The notes below the pieces were generated by a model. The model saw nothing but the letters and a program-made list of their open reading frames with translations, was not told where the DNA came from and ran no database searches. The position numbers and the translations under genes were made by a program. From UBA5314 sp040217815 (lineage in GTDB: Bacteria > Bacillota > Syntrophomonadia > Syntrophomonadales > Syntrophomonadaceae), in assembly GCA_040217815.1 (NCBI GenBank), contig JBEHWI010000002.1:1-64000 (forward strand): a DNA stretch of 64,000 nucleotides, given 5' to 3'. Below, one piece after another: positions 8,739 through 17,113 of this stretch. Position 1 is the first letter of the stretch. Each line of letters begins with the position of its first letter.

Positions 8739-9119
8739 TAGTACTCTGTTAACCCTAATTCTATATATTTATCGTCGGTTAAATTTTCGTATGACTATGT
8801 TGTCGTCAATCGCAATACGTCCAGTATTACTCATTTGACGCCCACGGACGGGCTAATGCGGCGATGCCAGGACGGCAAGGAGCCGCGAGACGCCCACGGA
8901 CGGGCTAAAGGCGCCGACGTTCATGAACGAACTAGTACAAGCGATGTCCACGGACGGACAAGTGCAGCGATGCCAGGACAGCAGAGAGCTGCCGGTGGCA
9001 GGACGCCAAGGAGCCGTGACGCCCATGGACGGGCTAATGCGGCGGTGGCAGGACGCCAAGGAGCCGCCAAAAATTTTCCTCGACGAGTAATACACAGAAT
9101 TAGGGTTAACCAAGTACTA
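8739..9119. mobile_element. MITE-like non-autonomous element, complete copy
   Basis: The 381-base segment is bounded by inverted repeats: TAGTACTCTGTTAACCC at the left and the complement of TAGTACTTGGTTAACCC at the right. Similarity extends about 50 bases inward on both sides (8739-8789 and 9070-9119). If the element runs GTAC to GTAC, a TA dinucleotide duplication flanks it. The core (8834-9068) repeats the motif GACGCCCAYGGACGGGCTAA and a second module CAGGACGGCAAGGAGCCG several times, all able to form small hairpins. It encodes no transposase. Related copies are at 36490 and 45906. Confidence 0.75.
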
Positions 9120-9509
9120 GAGGTTACTAATATCATTATCGGTCGAAAAATCAGTTTTGTTAATACCCCCCGTCTAACTTTGGCTAATGCTTAGACCCCA
9201 GTAATTAAACGTCATTCTTCCTCTTTATTTATATGCATAAAGGCCTCTGTTTCTTTCTACCCTGCTGTTATATCAACGACGGTTTCTATATCCCGGATTC
9301 CGGCCCACAGGCGGGAAAGACGAGTCTGAATCTCCCGGCCAAACAGTATTTAAATGAGCTCCTCTTGCATCCTGCGCCGTTTCTGGTTGTCTTCAGAAAC
9401 ATCAAAAAGGTTCTTTTCTGTTTTACGTTTTATAGTTTTTATAACCTTATATAAAGCAGGTGTTTAACATAATTTGGAGAAGTCCTTAGGCAGAAGGAGG
9501 TGCCCCTTA
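9120..9509. other. Intergenic stretch with no confident gene
   Basis: Downstream of the inverted-repeat element, this region should hold the promoter of the TIGR04222-like gene. On the minus strand about 9258-9460 reads as a charged peptide (KNLFDVSEDNQKRRRMQEEL, then ILFGREIQTRLSRLWAG) broken by one stop codon. It could be the remnant of a lost gene, but there is no recognised family and no start, so it is not called as a pseudogene. Confidence 0.3.
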
Positions 9510-10439
9510 ATGTATTTACTTCAATCGATACCCGGGCCCTATTTTTTAATAGGTTACATTTTGTATTTAATCGTGTTGATGTTGATAGCCAGAGCAGTTT
9601 TTTTTGCATCCGGAACGCCTGCCGAATCGCTTACCGGACTGGATATGATAAGCATAGCCTACTTGAAAGGGGGCCCGCGCGGAGTTATCCAGACCGTCTT
9701 TTTCGATCTCTGGAACCGTGAATACCTGGACCTGGACCCCCGCGGCCAGGTTGTAATAAAGAACAGTCAGGTCCATTTGAACGCGCTTGAAGCAACTGTC
9801 TCCCGGGAGCTATTGTCCTATACTTCGGCATCAATCGCCATGCGCAAACCCACCTCAGCAACCTTGCAGAATCTAGCGCCCTATTTGGAGCCTATCGCCC
9901 GCAACCTGGAGAGCCACGGCCTGTTGATGAGCGAGGAGGCCCGAAGCCGCCAGCGGTCTCTAAAATATCTGTTTCTGGGTCTGGGGCTTCTGCCCGGCCT
10001 GCTCAAGGCCTATCTCGGATTTGCCAATAACCGACCCAGCGCGTTTCTAATTTTAGCTTTGATTGTTTACACGATCGTGGTTTTTATTCTGATGCGAGCC
10101 AGAAAAGGCCCAACCTCACAAGCACGGCAGTACATTCAGGGTCTGGCCAGTCAATACAACCCGGAATTATCGTTGATAAAGGCCGGACAGAGACCCAACA
10201 TCAACCCGGCCATTTTAGCCGCCATATTTGGTGTAGGAGCCCTTACATTGGCGTACAGCCCTTTAATGAGTCTCTTTCCCGCCAGTACTTATGCTGCCGG
10301 ATGTACGTCTACCTGGAGCAGCTCCGGTTGTTCGAGCAGCTCGGGGTGCTCAAGCAGTTCCGGCTGTTCCGGCAGTTCTGGTTGTTCTGGGAGCTCCGGT
10401 TGTGGAGGAGGGGGTTGTGGAGGCTGCGGGGGCAGCTAA
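9510..10439 (+). CDS. TIGR04222-like membrane protein with Cys/Gly/Ser-rich tail
   Basis: The ATG at 9510 is chosen over an in-frame ATG at 9474 because AAGGAGGTG lies at 9494-9502. The 309-residue protein starts with a hydrophobic segment (GYILYLIVLMLIARAVFFA), followed by a globular region (DMISIAYLKGGPRGVIQTVFFDLW) typical of TIGR04222 membrane proteins, two closely spaced membrane segments (about 160-200), a further one, and a tail of about 45 residues repeating SSGCS/GSSGC every six residues and ending GGGGCGGCGGS. It is divergent from the SPFH operon across the inverted-repeat element. The function is unknown. Confidence 0.72.
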   Translation: MYLLQSIPGPYFLIGYILYLIVLMLIARAVFFASGTPAESLTGLDMISIAYLKGGPRGVIQTVFFDLWNREYLDLDPRGQVVIKNSQVHLNALEATVSRELLSYTSASIAMRKPTSATLQNLAPYLEPIARNLESHGLLMSEEARSRQRSLKYLFLGLGLLPGLLKAYLGFANNRPSAFLILALIVYTIVVFILMRARKGPTSQARQYIQGLASQYNPELSLIKAGQRPNINPAILAAIFGVGALTLAYSPLMSLFPASTYAAGCTSTWSSSGCSSSSGCSSSSGCSGSSGCSGSSGCGGGGCGGCGGS

Positions 10440-10500
10440 GGGGTAAGGAAGAATCTATATGCTCTTGAAAAGTCAGAACTATCCGGCTCTAACCCAATTC

Positions 10501-11040
10501 TTAAATGAATTTTTTATAGGAGCCTATCTGCCTCTGGATTCTATCAGCTAATAAACTGCTGGCCCCGCCCAGTACCTTCAATATCAACTCGGCTTCCGCC
10601 AGGTAGTTGATCGTTTTATCCCTGGTCCAAAAAGCGGGCGGTCTTTGCAGGTTGACTATTCGATCCGCTAATTTGACCATCCAGACTTCACGAGGCTGCC
10701 TGATTATCCTGTCCAGGCTGTCTTTCATACGCATTTCTGGGGGCAGCGCCTTGTCTTTGGTCAAGGCCTGAACACCGTCTGCTATCGCTTCGCCAAATTG
10801 ACTCTTCAGTTCCTGGTAGCTGATACCCGCATCTTCAATGATATCATGCAGAAGGGCGCATTGAATCAATAGATCAGCATTCAGTTTGGATTGGCCACTG
10901 TTGCAGAGCGCGGCCATGGCCTCCTGGGCCACCTCAGCCAGGTGAACTACATAGGAGTAGGACTGGCCCGGCACTTTTTGTTCTCCATGAATGATGGCCG
11001 CATAGTTCATAGCCTGGAGGTATTTATCTTGATCCCACAT
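10501..11040 (-). CDS. Small RelA/SpoT-type HD hydrolase
   Basis: The 179-residue protein is a single HD domain. Metal ligands are His33, His65-Asp66 and Asp126 (KLADRIVNL), and the HDIIED motif at 65-70 is the mark of (p)ppGpp hydrolases of the SpoT/Mesh1 family. There is no synthetase, TGS or ACT domain, so it would be a hydrolase-only small alarmone enzyme; hydrolysis of another nucleotide is possible. The ATG follows GGGAGG. It is 15 bases downstream of a hypothetical gene and probably cotranscribed with it. Confidence 0.8.
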   Translation of the reverse strand: MWDQDKYLQAMNYAAIIHGEQKVPGQSYSYVVHLAEVAQEAMAALCNSGQSKLNADLLIQCALLHDIIEDAGISYQELKSQFGEAIADGVQALTKDKALPPEMRMKDSLDRIIRQPREVWMVKLADRIVNLQRPPAFWTRDKTINYLAEAELILKVLGGASSLLADRIQRQIGSYKKFI

Positions 11041-11055
11041 TTGATGAGCCTCCCG

Positions 11056-11412
11056 TCATTCCTGGTTCGCCACCAGGGCATAAGCCCTTTTTTTGTCGAG
11101 TTTATCGATCAAGTTATATAAAAACCATATTTCTTTATGGTATTTGTTTTCGTTGAAGTCGCCGTAAAAATCGTACAAGAACTGTTTCAATTCATCGATC
11201 GTAACCCGGGCCACCCAGGCTTTCTGGTCGGTCTGTTTGCCCTTTAAAATCCCTTTTTTTATATAATCAATTACACTTCTTAAGGGTTCCTTGTCGTTGG
11301 CCGGAGGAAAAAACGGGCTGATGGGACGCGGAACGTTGCGTGACCACTCGCCGAGCTCCCAGGAAAAGTGAGGATCATCCAATTCTGCTATATACACGTC
11401 AAAAAACGGCAA
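11056..11412 (-). CDS. Hypothetical protein upstream of the HD hydrolase
   Basis: The 118-residue product starts at TTG (MPFFDVYIAEL) behind AAAGGATGGG. It is acidic at the front and helical at the back, with no signal peptide, membrane segment or known motif. I do not recognise a family. Tight linkage to the small HD hydrolase suggests a functional or regulatory pairing, but there is no direct evidence for toxin or antitoxin features. Confidence 0.6.
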   Translation of the reverse strand: MPFFDVYIAELDDPHFSWELGEWSRNVPRPISPFFPPANDKEPLRSVIDYIKKGILKGKQTDQKAWVARVTIDELKQFLYDFYGDFNENKYHKEIWFLYNLIDKLDKKRAYALVANQE

Positions 11413-11824
11413 CCATATCCCATCCTTTCACGTTTCAAGTCTTTCGATATCCCCAAACTATACTTTAACCGCTGATAGGTTTCTCATGCCTTTAATATCA
11501 ATATTTTAAAGAATAATGTCATTTACGGAGCAATATGCTTAAAAACACTTGACCGGGGTTCCTATGCAACACCGTATCTTGTTTTTGAGGGGATGAAAAT
11601 AATTTTGGCAGGTCTTAAGGAAAAAGTAAAGGGTTTCTTTGCCTTGAATTCCAGCATTTCATTTATACCGGTCATGGTAATCTTGAACGTTAGGGTTAAA
11701 AATGCGGCAGATTTTACCGTTTTTGCCGTTTGGAAAAAAACCCGGGTTCAGGTGCGAACCAACGACAGCTACGTTTCAACTGCATTTAAATCGCCACCAT
11801 GGAAACGGTGTTCCAAAGCTGCTA
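11413..11824. other. 412-base intergenic region without a confident gene
   Basis: It should contain the promoter for the minus-strand pair at 10501-11412. A plus-strand open frame of 81 codons starts at 11593 (ATG behind GAGGGG) but runs into the 3' end of the CoA-binding gene on the other strand, has no recognisable composition and is not called. No tRNA, riboswitch or clear terminator was found. Confidence 0.4.
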
Positions 11825-12250
11825 TTATTCAATTTTAAAAGTACGGTTTATGAAGCGGTGAAAACTATGCGGAAAACCAGCTTTGGTATGATGCAGGTAT
11901 ACGCAGGAGTTTTTGTAATGAAGGTTGAGCTGCCGGGCCAGGTCTAAAACCTCTTCATTGGCCGCTCCTTGCTGGAACCAAATATGTTCTAACCCTCTAG
12001 CCTTGCAGACCGGCAAAAGCTCCAATGTTACACGGGGGTTGGTGAAAAAGAGCACCGCTTCGGCAGCAGGTAGGGACTCTATATTTTTATAGCATTTCTG
12101 GTTCTCAACCTGTTCAAGTGCGGGATTTACCGGATATATCTCATATCCTTGTTCCCTCAAGAATTTAAACACCCCCCGGCTGAATGACTTGGGATTGCCG
12201 GATAAACCGATGAATGCCAGTCTTTTATATCTGTTAAAAAAGTCCTCCAT
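11825..12250 (-). CDS. CoA-binding domain protein (YccU-like)
   Basis: The 141-residue protein is a compact Rossmann-type CoA-binding domain. RLAFIGLSGNPKSFSRGVFKFL at the N-terminus (about residues 10-31) and the YPVNPALEQV turn match the succinyl-CoA-synthetase-alpha-like stand-alone family. Such proteins bind CoA or acyl-CoA; their role is unresolved. AAGGAGGCGG precedes the ATG. It is divergent from the metallo-beta-lactamase gene at 12523. Confidence 0.83.
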   Translation of the reverse strand: MEDFFNRYKRLAFIGLSGNPKSFSRGVFKFLREQGYEIYPVNPALEQVENQKCYKNIESLPAAEAVLFFTNPRVTLELLPVCKARGLEHIWFQQGAANEEVLDLARQLNLHYKNSCVYLHHTKAGFPHSFHRFINRTFKIE

Positions 12251-12522
12251 ATAAAAAACCGCCTCCTTAACTCAAAAGCCCATGTTTCCACACTAGCTGC
12301 ACACAGTATAATATAACAACGCCTGCCGCTGCCCTTATTGTACCACAATTACCAGATGCTACTCCTATTACCCTTTTATTCAACCCGGGTGCCTGGCAGG
12401 AGGAATTGGCTTTTACGGAAAAGAATTCTTTAAAGATATGTAGTCGCCATAGATGTTGTTAAAAACCGGCCCCAATGTTTCGAGGTCTTAAATCCAAACC
12501 GGTTGTCGGGAAGGAGTTTTGA

Positions 12523-13401
12523 ATGAAGGCCAAACGATGGCTTATAGCAGTGATTGCCATATGCTGCCTGATGGTATCCATCTGGGCACTCAACGGGAAA
12601 AAGATCGTCCCACCGCCTGCTCCGACCACGCCTGCTCCGAATACGGTGGCATCTTCCCAGGAGGTCAAGGTGCACTTTATAGACGTAGGCCAGGCTGACA
12701 GCATCTACCTGCAGCTCTCCGAGCATGTAGACATTCTGGTCGACGCAGGCAACGTTCAGGACGGCCCGGCGGTAGTTAAATATCTCCAAGAACAGGGTGT
12801 TGACGACCTGGATTTACTCATCGCCACCCATCCTCATGAAGACCATATTGGTGGCATTTCCGAGATTCTCAAGGCCTTTAAGGTAAAAGAGATCATTGAC
12901 AGCGGTAAAGTAAGCTCCAATAAAACCTATAAAAATTATGCCAATCAAGCCCGGCTGGAAGGCTGTCCGTGGGAACGGGACGCCTATCAATCATTCACCT
13001 GGGGCGGCACCAGCCTGCAAGTGCTTACCGGCGAGGACACCTGGAATGAAGTCAATGATTACTCGGTGGTCATACGTCTGGATTGTGGTGATATCGAGTT
13101 TCTTTTGGCCGGGGACGCTGAAAAGGGCGCTGAAGAACTCCTTCCCGGCGATATTAGCGCTGATATACTGAAGGTGGGGCACCATGGCGGCTCTTCGTCG
13201 AGCAGTCAGCGCTTCTTGGAACGGGTCAACCCCAGGGTTGCTGTAATAAGTGTTGGCAACGCCAATACCTATGGCCACCCGTCTCCCGATACACTGAAAA
13301 GGCTGCAGCAAATCGGGCTCCAGATTTATCGTACGGATATAAACGGCAGCATTGTGGTCTCAAGCGACGGTCTGACATATTCCGTAATGACTGCCCGGTA
13401 A
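12523..13401 (+). CDS. ComEC/Rec2-like metallo-beta-lactamase, membrane-anchored
   Basis: The 292-residue protein has one N-terminal membrane or signal segment (about 5-23), a Pro-rich linker, then a metallo-beta-lactamase domain with His103-X-His105-X-Asp107-His108 (THPHEDHIGG), a later AGDAEKGAEE and KVGHHGGSSSSS. This is the C-terminal domain of ComEC without the channel part, probably displayed outside the membrane. Members are candidate nucleases or phosphodiesterases. GGGAAGGAG precedes the ATG. It is a lone gene. Confidence 0.85.
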   Translation: MKAKRWLIAVIAICCLMVSIWALNGKKIVPPPAPTTPAPNTVASSQEVKVHFIDVGQADSIYLQLSEHVDILVDAGNVQDGPAVVKYLQEQGVDDLDLLIATHPHEDHIGGISEILKAFKVKEIIDSGKVSSNKTYKNYANQARLEGCPWERDAYQSFTWGGTSLQVLTGEDTWNEVNDYSVVIRLDCGDIEFLLAGDAEKGAEELLPGDISADILKVGHHGGSSSSSQRFLERVNPRVAVISVGNANTYGHPSPDTLKRLQQIGLQIYRTDINGSIVVSSDGLTYSVMTAR

Positions 13402-13542
13402 TGCTTTTGCAAACCGAACTGGTGCATTTTATCTAATTACGCTATTGTCCTTCCTATCATAAACCTTTATTGCTTCTTCTAGCTCCCCAGCCAGACCATC
13501 CGGACTAATTAGGGAGTGAAAATACGGTCAGAAAATAAATTA

Positions 13543-13560
13543 AGGGAGGATTTCCTCCCT
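13543..13560 (-). terminator. Terminator after tRNA-Leu
   Basis: AGGGAGG and CCTCCCT pair through 7 bp around a four-base loop. Downstream on the minus strand the sequence is AT-rich (TTAATTTATTTTC). It lies 13 bases past the CCA end of the tRNA gene. Confidence 0.6.
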
Positions 13561-13572
13561 CTTGTTTGCATA

Positions 13573-13659
13573 TGGTGCGGTAGAAAGGACTTGAACCTTC
13601 ACCTGCTTGCACAGACATGGACCTGAACCATGCGCGTCTGCCGATTCCGCCACTACCGC
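13573..13659 (-). tRNA. tRNA-Leu (anticodon CAG), CCA encoded
   Basis: On the minus strand the acceptor arms are GCGGTAG and CTACCGC followed by A and an encoded CCA. The D-arm is GTGGCGGAATCGGCAGAC, the anticodon stem-loop is CATGG-TTCAGGT-CCATG giving anticodon CAG, a long variable arm follows as expected for leucine, and the T-arm is GAAGG-TTCAAGT-CCTTT. The T-loop TTCAAGT is canonical. The remainder of 13402-13921 shows only AT-rich promoter-like sequence. Confidence 0.93.
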
Positions 13660-13921
13660 ACGCTGCTTACATCAGCAATTGAAATTATAGTATAAGCCAC
13701 TCCGGGTTGTCAAGATAATCAGCCCCTAAAATCCTCTCTGTAAATAACAGCTTCCCGCTATTTGCATGAGAGATTGTATTTACTTCCGGTAAACCAGGTT
13801 AGCTGCGGAGTAAACGGTAATAAAATGCTTAAAACCCAATTATTTTGTTGAAAAGAGTTTAATGAGAAGGGATTTTATGCGATATTATTATTAGTGGATC
13901 TGAAAGGATGAGGTAGAATTA

Positions 13922-15433
13922 ATGCTGGGTACTATGGCCACCGATCTGGAATCCCTCCACATTCTCAGCTCCGATGATATAGTTCGTTTTAGGAACTATA
14001 TAGCGGAAAAATATCCCCTCCAAAGTGCAGCCAGTCGGGCCCAAATCCTGGCCAACGCCATCCACCGCGTTATTGATAAAGAACTTCAGGTCTTCTCCGG
14101 CTTGTTCAAAAGCTCCCTCCGTACAGCTGTACTCGATTTAGCCGTAAGCAGAAGCGTCTTTCAGGTCAGGGGAGATGACATCTTTTATACGGCTTTGCGT
14201 TTGGCCGGTTTTGCCAAAGATTCTCTATTTGCATTATCCTCCTGGATAAAGACCCGTTTGGGCCAAGTAGTATCCATTACCGCTCTGCAGCAAATGGTTC
14301 TGCAGATTCGTCAACGGGCTTTTAGCAACCTTGCTAAAGCATTCCTGCCGGCCTACCGGGCTAAAATCACCCAACCATCGTCAGAGCCGCTGTGGTACAG
14401 CTCTTCGGCGGTGCAGACCGGCTTTCAGTATAACGCGGATGTGAGAAAAACACTTTCCAACCTGTCCAGTTTGAGAATCCCGGCGCCCTTTGGGGAGCTC
14501 TTCCTGCTTGACTACCTGAAACAACTGCCCCAAAAGGCGGCCCATATAGAATGGCCTCCTTTAAAGCAATACCTGGAAAAGGCCTGGGCATGTACCTTAA
14601 GCCTTCTAAAAAAAGGTCTGCAGCGTTTTGTTTTGCCCGCTGCCACAGCGTCGGTTTTGTGCATAGCGGCAGGTTTGAGCATGGCCAGCTTAAGCAGCAG
14701 TGCCGAAGCCCATCAGTCAATAGCATCTATTACTCAGGTCCATAGTGCCAAAGCCAGCCCGGTTATACCTTACGAACAGAGCCGAACCGCAACCGCTCCG
14801 GTATGGAATGAGCTTACCACCAGGGCTCCTGAAAAAGCGCCCGTTAAGCCAGCCACTCTTAATACCACTAGGCCGGGCGAATCTTCCGGACAGCCGAGCA
14901 CCGCTAAATCTACTTCGGCCAGCAAAGCCGCTTCACCAACAGCGCCTTCCAAAAGCGTCCCGAGTCAACCTTCCCGGCCTAAAAGCGCTGTAGTTAGCAA
15001 TAATTCGGCTAAACTACTGGCCTACCACAACGTTGATCAAAAGAAACTCAAGGCTTATCTCAAAGCCAAAAATTCACTACTCGCCAATGAACCATATTTC
15101 TCCACTATCATATCGGTCAGCCATCAGCACAATCTCAATCCTCTGCTGCTATTTGCCATAACCGGGCAGGAGCAGTCCCTGGTTCCCAAGGACGACAGCG
15201 ACGCCGCACGCATTGCCAACAACCCGTTTAATGTCTTCGGCAGCTGGATTGAATACAATACCTCGATAAACGATTCGGCCCATATTGCGGCCAATACCAT
15301 CATTTCCCTGAGCAAAGGCCGCCCGGCCAATGCCGATCCCCTGGCCTGGATCAACCGCAAGTACGCCAGCGATCCCAACTGGTATAAAGGAGTATGGAGC
15401 TATTTACAGGAATTGGAGAGGGCGGTTAGATAG
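13922..15433 (+). CDS. Cell-wall hydrolase-like protein with internal membrane segment
   Basis: The 503-residue protein has an N-terminal helical region of about 230 residues that I do not recognise, a single hydrophobic segment near 240-262 (ATASVLCIAAGLSMASL), a Pro/Ser/Thr/Lys-rich linker (about 290-350) and a C-terminal lysozyme-like or glucosaminidase-like domain (SHQHNLNPLLLFAITGQEQS ... NNPFNVFGSW). The final domain should lie outside the membrane with the N-terminal part inside. Glu in the GQEQS stretch may be catalytic. There is no signal peptide. The domain call is moderate; the N-terminal function is unknown. Confidence 0.65.
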   Translation: MLGTMATDLESLHILSSDDIVRFRNYIAEKYPLQSAASRAQILANAIHRVIDKELQVFSGLFKSSLRTAVLDLAVSRSVFQVRGDDIFYTALRLAGFAKDSLFALSSWIKTRLGQVVSITALQQMVLQIRQRAFSNLAKAFLPAYRAKITQPSSEPLWYSSSAVQTGFQYNADVRKTLSNLSSLRIPAPFGELFLLDYLKQLPQKAAHIEWPPLKQYLEKAWACTLSLLKKGLQRFVLPAATASVLCIAAGLSMASLSSSAEAHQSIASITQVHSAKASPVIPYEQSRTATAPVWNELTTRAPEKAPVKPATLNTTRPGESSGQPSTAKSTSASKAASPTAPSKSVPSQPSRPKSAVVSNNSAKLLAYHNVDQKKLKAYLKAKNSLLANEPYFSTIISVSHQHNLNPLLLFAITGQEQSLVPKDDSDAARIANNPFNVFGSWIEYNTSINDSAHIAANTIISLSKGRPANADPLAWINRKYASDPNWYKGVWSYLQELERAVR

Positions 15434-15438
15434 AATCT

Positions 15439-16392
15439 CTACTTTAGGCTTGTCCAAAATTTCCCCTGCCAGGTGTTTCTCTCTGCCAGGCGGCGATCGA
15501 TCTGGTTCAGAACTTCCCATTTGTTGAGGCTCCACTGCGGTTCGAGTAAAGTTTGACGGGGGCTGTCCCCGGTCAAGCGATGGATTACCATATTTTTAGG
15601 CAGTATCTCCAGGATGTCTACCACCAGTTCTATGTATTCATCCCTACTTAAGGTATCAAAAGGCTTTTGCTGGTAAATATGACCCAGGGGAGTGCCCTGC
15701 ATAACGTGCAAGAGGTGCAGCTTGAGCCCATTCAGGGGCAGCCCGGCTGCCTTAAGAGCACTGGCCATCATATCATCCCGGCCTTCCCCGGGCAGGCCCA
15801 GAATCAAATGCACACAGCTCTCTATGCCCCGGGCCTTCAAGCGAGTTAACGCATCAAGAAAGTTATCAAAGCTATAACCCAGGTTAAACCGTTCGGCACT
15901 CTTGCGGTGAATACTCTGCAGGCCCAGCTCCACCCAGAGATAGCGCTTCTCTCCCACTTCCTGCAAAACGTCCAGTACCTCTTCGGAAAGGCAATCCGGT
16001 CGGGTGGCAATGGCCAGGCCTACAACCCCCTCCCAATTCGATGCCTGACAGTAGAGTTTGCGCAGCCTGGCCGGTGGTGCATAGGTGTTGGTAAACGCCT
16101 GAAAATAAGCAATATATCCAGCCCTTGGCCACTTCTTGTGCATAAAGGCCTTTACTTCATGAAACTGCTCCTCCAGGCTGCTTCCTCGCCGTCCGGCGAA
16201 ATCGCCGGACCCCCTGGCACTGCAAAAAAGGCAGCCCGTGGTAGAGAGGGTTCCATCACGGTTGGGACAGCTAAAACCAGCATCCAGGGAAACCTTGAAC
16301 ACTTTATGCCCGAATTTCTGGCGCAAAAAGTAGTTCAAGCTCTGATAACGCTTGTCCCCCCACAATTGGATAGTGGTTTCTTCGCTGTCCAC
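15439..16392 (-). CDS. TIGR01212-family radical SAM protein (YtqA-like)
   Basis: The 317-residue protein starts at GTG behind AGGAGGTAAAG. The radical SAM cluster ligands are Cys42, Cys54 and Cys57 (SCPNRDGT...GCLFC), the wider-spaced cysteine pattern of the YhcC/YtqA group, with the Elp3-like core (LGLQSIHRKSAERFNLG). It is predicted to bind 4Fe-4S and S-adenosylmethionine in the cytoplasm; the target is unknown. It is convergent with the hydrolase-like gene, only 5 bases apart. Confidence 0.88.
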   Translation of the reverse strand: MDSEETTIQLWGDKRYQSLNYFLRQKFGHKVFKVSLDAGFSCPNRDGTLSTTGCLFCSARGSGDFAGRRGSSLEEQFHEVKAFMHKKWPRAGYIAYFQAFTNTYAPPARLRKLYCQASNWEGVVGLAIATRPDCLSEEVLDVLQEVGEKRYLWVELGLQSIHRKSAERFNLGYSFDNFLDALTRLKARGIESCVHLILGLPGEGRDDMMASALKAAGLPLNGLKLHLLHVMQGTPLGHIYQQKPFDTLSRDEYIELVVDILEILPKNMVIHRLTGDSPRQTLLEPQWSLNKWEVLNQIDRRLAERNTWQGKFWTSLK

Positions 16393-16585
16393 TGCTTTAC
16401 CTCCTGAATATATGTTATAATTTTTTCAAATTTACCGCGGCAGCGCAAGTTTTACCATACCGCAAGCGGTGCAAATAGGCTACTATGATTATGGAATAAA
16501 AACCAACTTGAGATATGATATCATGGTGAATGCCCGTCAGACAGGCTGGTGAATCAATCAGACAATCCACGAGGAGGATGCTTTT

Positions 16586-17113
16586 ATGAAGACTCATAAA
16601 AAGGAATTTTTAATAATCCTGGTCATCGTTGTAATGGCGTTCGCCGTAGGTCTTTACAGTTCCCTGCACGACAAACCTGAATATGTAAATCAGTCCGGTC
16701 AGGTGATGGTTCTTCCTCCTGAAGATTATGTGATTCAGACTGGTGCCGGATCTGTAACAGTCGGCCGCAGCACCTTCCAAGAAGTATACTCCCTGTTTCC
16801 CGACGGCAAGATACTGGGTATGAGCACCATTTACCGCCCAACCGGTCAGCCATTTTTCTTTGAATTTTCGAAAAAGGAAAACATTTTAACCGTGATCCAG
16901 ATAGAGGAGAAGAGCCTGGCAACCGCGCGCGGCATTAATGTGGGAGACAGCCTTGACAAGGTTATAGCTGCCTATGGAGACAACTACTCCTCAACCAACA
17001 TGGCTGGCGTCGGCATGGTAGATATGAGCTATGGCCAATCCGACAAAATTATTTTTAAAATAAACAACCAGGTGGTAACCAAAATAGTAGTACAGCACCA
17101 GGTGGTTAAGTAG
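16586..17113 (+). CDS. Secreted or membrane-anchored hypothetical protein
   Basis: The 175-residue product has an N-terminal Lys-rich start and hydrophobic segment (FLIILVIVVMAFAVGLYSS), then a beta-rich domain with two similar halves (TVGRSTFQEVYSLFPDGKI and ARGINVGDSLDKVIAAYGD), each resembling the 'I G x S x x E V x x x Y G' repeat of small lipoproteins. It is probably anchored outside the membrane. GAGGAGG precedes the ATG. No family is recognised. Confidence 0.65.
   Translation: MKTHKKEFLIILVIVVMAFAVGLYSSLHDKPEYVNQSGQVMVLPPEDYVIQTGAGSVTVGRSTFQEVYSLFPDGKILGMSTIYRPTGQPFFFEFSKKENILTVIQIEEKSLATARGINVGDSLDKVIAAYGDNYSSTNMAGVGMVDMSYGQSDKIIFKINNQVVTKIVVQHQVVK

Noticed and set aside
8739..8790. 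Insertion sequence with transposase
   Set aside because: No frame inside the element resembles a transposase; it is non-autonomous at best.
8835..9194. Long open frames across the repeat array
   Set aside because: Similar frames appear in the copy at 45847-46179 because the DNA modules are shared, and they have no ribosome sites or start conservation.
11593..11838. An 81-codon plus-strand frame in the 412-base gap
   Set aside because: It overlaps the 3' end of the CoA-binding gene, has odd composition and no family, although a GAGGGG lies before its ATG.
16415..16597. A 60-codon minus-strand frame ahead of the secreted protein gene
   Set aside because: It runs across the promoter and ribosome site of the plus-strand gene, has no ribosome site and no recognisable sequence.
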